Of a DNA stretch of 64,000 nucleotides, positions 63,137-64,000 are shown piece after piece. The stretch's first letter is position 1; the number at the start of each line of letters is the position of its first letter. Origin of the DNA: Dulcicalothrix desertica PCC 7102 (GTDB lineage: Bacteria > Cyanobacteriota > Cyanobacteriia > Cyanobacteriales > Nostocaceae); contig NZ_RSCL01000017.1 of assembly GCF_003991905.1 (NCBI RefSeq), positions 1 through 64,000 of the forward strand, given 5' to 3'. The notes beneath the pieces are model-generated. The model was not told where the DNA came from. It made no database searches and worked only from the letters and a program-made list of their open reading frames with translations. The position numbers and the translations under genes were made by a program.

Positions 63137-63210
63137 GGGGTCGTAGTTCAATCGGTTAGAGCACCGCCCTGTCACGGCGGAAGTTGCGAGTTCGAGCCTC
63201 GTCGACCCCG
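63137..63210 (+). tRNA. tRNA-Asp (GTC)
   Basis: 74 nt. Acceptor GGGGTCG pairs with CGACCCC at 63203-63209; discriminator G at 63210. The anticodon loop reads CTGTCAC with GTC at positions 34-36, the D arm contains TAGTTCAATCGGTTAGA and the T arm GTTCGAGCC. CCA is not encoded. Confidence 0.95.
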
Positions 63211-63228
63211 TCTCAAAACATTAATAAT

Positions 63229-64000
63229 CTACTGAAGGCTGACGTTAACTGAGTAATGTGACTCATTAATAGTAGCGACTTCGAGTATAAAATCTCCGCG
63301 TGTGGATACTAAACCTTGCCATTGAGTTGTTTGGTTCATAGCTGTAGTTATGGCGGTGGCAATAGTAATACCATCTGGGTCGATAACTTTTATATTTATG
63401 TCACCTTCTAATAAATCTAGTGTTAGCTGTTGTCCTTGTTCGCAAGTGATTGTATAGCGAGCAATTTGATTTGCTCTTGATTCTCCTTCGAGTACGGTAT
63501 TCCCAGAACCTTGTAAAATGCTAATTGGTGGAACCGTTATTAGCTGTGAGTCTCCAACTTGTTTCTGTATCCTAGATATAGAAGTGCGAGGAGTACGGAT
63601 TTTCAATTGATGTTTATTCAAATAAACCCGCAAACCTGCCACCATCCATCCTGTTATTATTAAAGCCAGAGCTGGAGCAATAAGAGGTACCCAGCCGGAC
63701 TGCGTAAAAATATAGAATGTAGTTACTAACAGTACGAGCAATATAGCAACTTTGCTAGGGAATAAAACCCAAAAGCGACGTAGTGGCCACGAGAGAATAC
63801 CTCCAGCGAGTGCCCAAAAACTAATCCATGCTATTTGCTCATATTCTGACCAAATTTTTAATAAAGGACGATTATCAGTTACAGCGTTCAAAATTTGACT
63901 AACTGCTTGTGCTTGAAGCTCTACACCGCTAATTCGGCGCCGTTGACTATAGGGAGTGTAAAAACCTGGGTTAGATTTTGATATACTCGTCCCAACTATA
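63229..64000 (-). CDS. CHASE2-domain protein, 3' part only
   Basis: Open through the right edge of the window; only the last 256 or so codons are seen. The visible part begins [33 protein letters not shown]-like (read [17 protein letters not shown]), matching the end of the CHASE2 sensor domain, followed by two or three transmembrane helices (about 50-110 of the visible part) and a C-terminal beta domain ([30 protein letters not shown]) similar to PPC-type domains. CHASE2 is extracytoplasmic, so this is a membrane sensor whose output domain may lie elsewhere or be missing. It ends 19 bp after the tRNA. Confidence 0.75.
   Translation of the reverse strand, partial: IVGTSISKSNPGFYTPYSQRRRISGVELQAQAVSQILNAVTDNRPLLKIWSEYEQIAWISFWALAGGILSWPLRRFWVLFPSKVAILLVLLVTTFYIFTQSGWVPLIAPALALIITGWMVAGLRVYLNKHQLKIRTPRTSISRIQKQVGDSQLITVPPISILQGSGNTVLEGESRANQIARYTITCEQGQQLTLDLLEGDINIKVIDPDGITIATAITTAMNQTTQWQGLVSTRGDFILEVATINESHYSVNVSLQ

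Overview
The window looks like chromosomal DNA of a filamentous, nitrogen-fixing-type cyanobacterium (order Nostocales or a close relative). The reasons are the low-to-mid GC content, an extended hyp cluster with NifU-like and NHL genes, the RppA/RppB-type two-component pair, very large Ser/Thr kinase-AAA-GAF proteins, pentapeptide/WD40 proteins, DUF6335, and many short palindromic intergenic repeats. The palindrome GGCGCC is scattered across the whole window (about 115 copies by eye), while I saw no copy of the classical cyanobacterial HIP1 octamer GCGATCGC. The species cannot be fixed from this.

Layout. 1-421: a palindromic, MITE-like repeat. 422-4783: an OmpR-type regulator and sensor kinase, a small membrane protein and two paralogous PepSY genes that flank a broken P-type ATPase. 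An 18-bp motif recurs upstream of the three small genes. 4865-12275: acyltransferase, HtrA protease, PstS-like lipoprotein, LysM protein, exported protein, N-terminally shortened ABC transporter, small membrane protein and Nudix hydrolase. 12297-14598: cupin and MFS transporter. 14617-18564: a minus-strand galactose operon (galT, M24-like protein, galK, then DUF6335). 18851-26242: a 1913-residue kinase/AAA/GAF/AAA chimera and a separate HTH-AAA protein. 26414-27153: two unknown small genes. 27214-29130: a GH2 glycosidase. 29607-31772: a TetR regulator fused to a transposase-type zinc ribbon/HTH, divergent from a Rieske oxygenase whose promoter carries a clear operator-like palindrome. 32178-37575: NifU-like, NHL, hypF, hypC, hypD.

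38379-42837 is an accessory region. It holds a decayed copy of the 3' end of a RecA-like ATPase gene, two ribbon-helix-helix genes, the intact ATPase gene and a truncated, frameshifted AraC gene. 43046-43980 carries a RelE/ParE-like small protein and a Shedu-type (DUF4263) nuclease, a possible defence unit. 44066-50779 holds pentapeptide/WD40 and leucine-rich-variant repeat proteins, an unknown 396-residue protein divergent from an RHH/coiled-coil protein, and a GNAT acetyltransferase. 50874-64000: cytochrome P450, a long non-coding leader with possible RNA structure, a subtilase fused to a lectin-like propeller, glycosyltransferase-like protein, class V aminotransferase, RecB-like nuclease, phytase-like esterase, Ser/Thr kinase, tRNA-Asp(GTC) and the end of a CHASE2 protein running off the right edge.

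How the genes fit together: the gal genes and the GH2 enzyme suggest galactoside use. The hyp genes serve [NiFe]-hydrogenase maturation, but hypA, hypB, hypE and the hydrogenase itself are not here. The first cluster looks like a small two-component regulon. The most unusual points are the conserved iteron-like repeats in the ATPase gene and its decayed copy, the TetR/zinc-ribbon fusion with its operator, the kinase-AAA chimera, and the possible Shedu-type two-gene unit.
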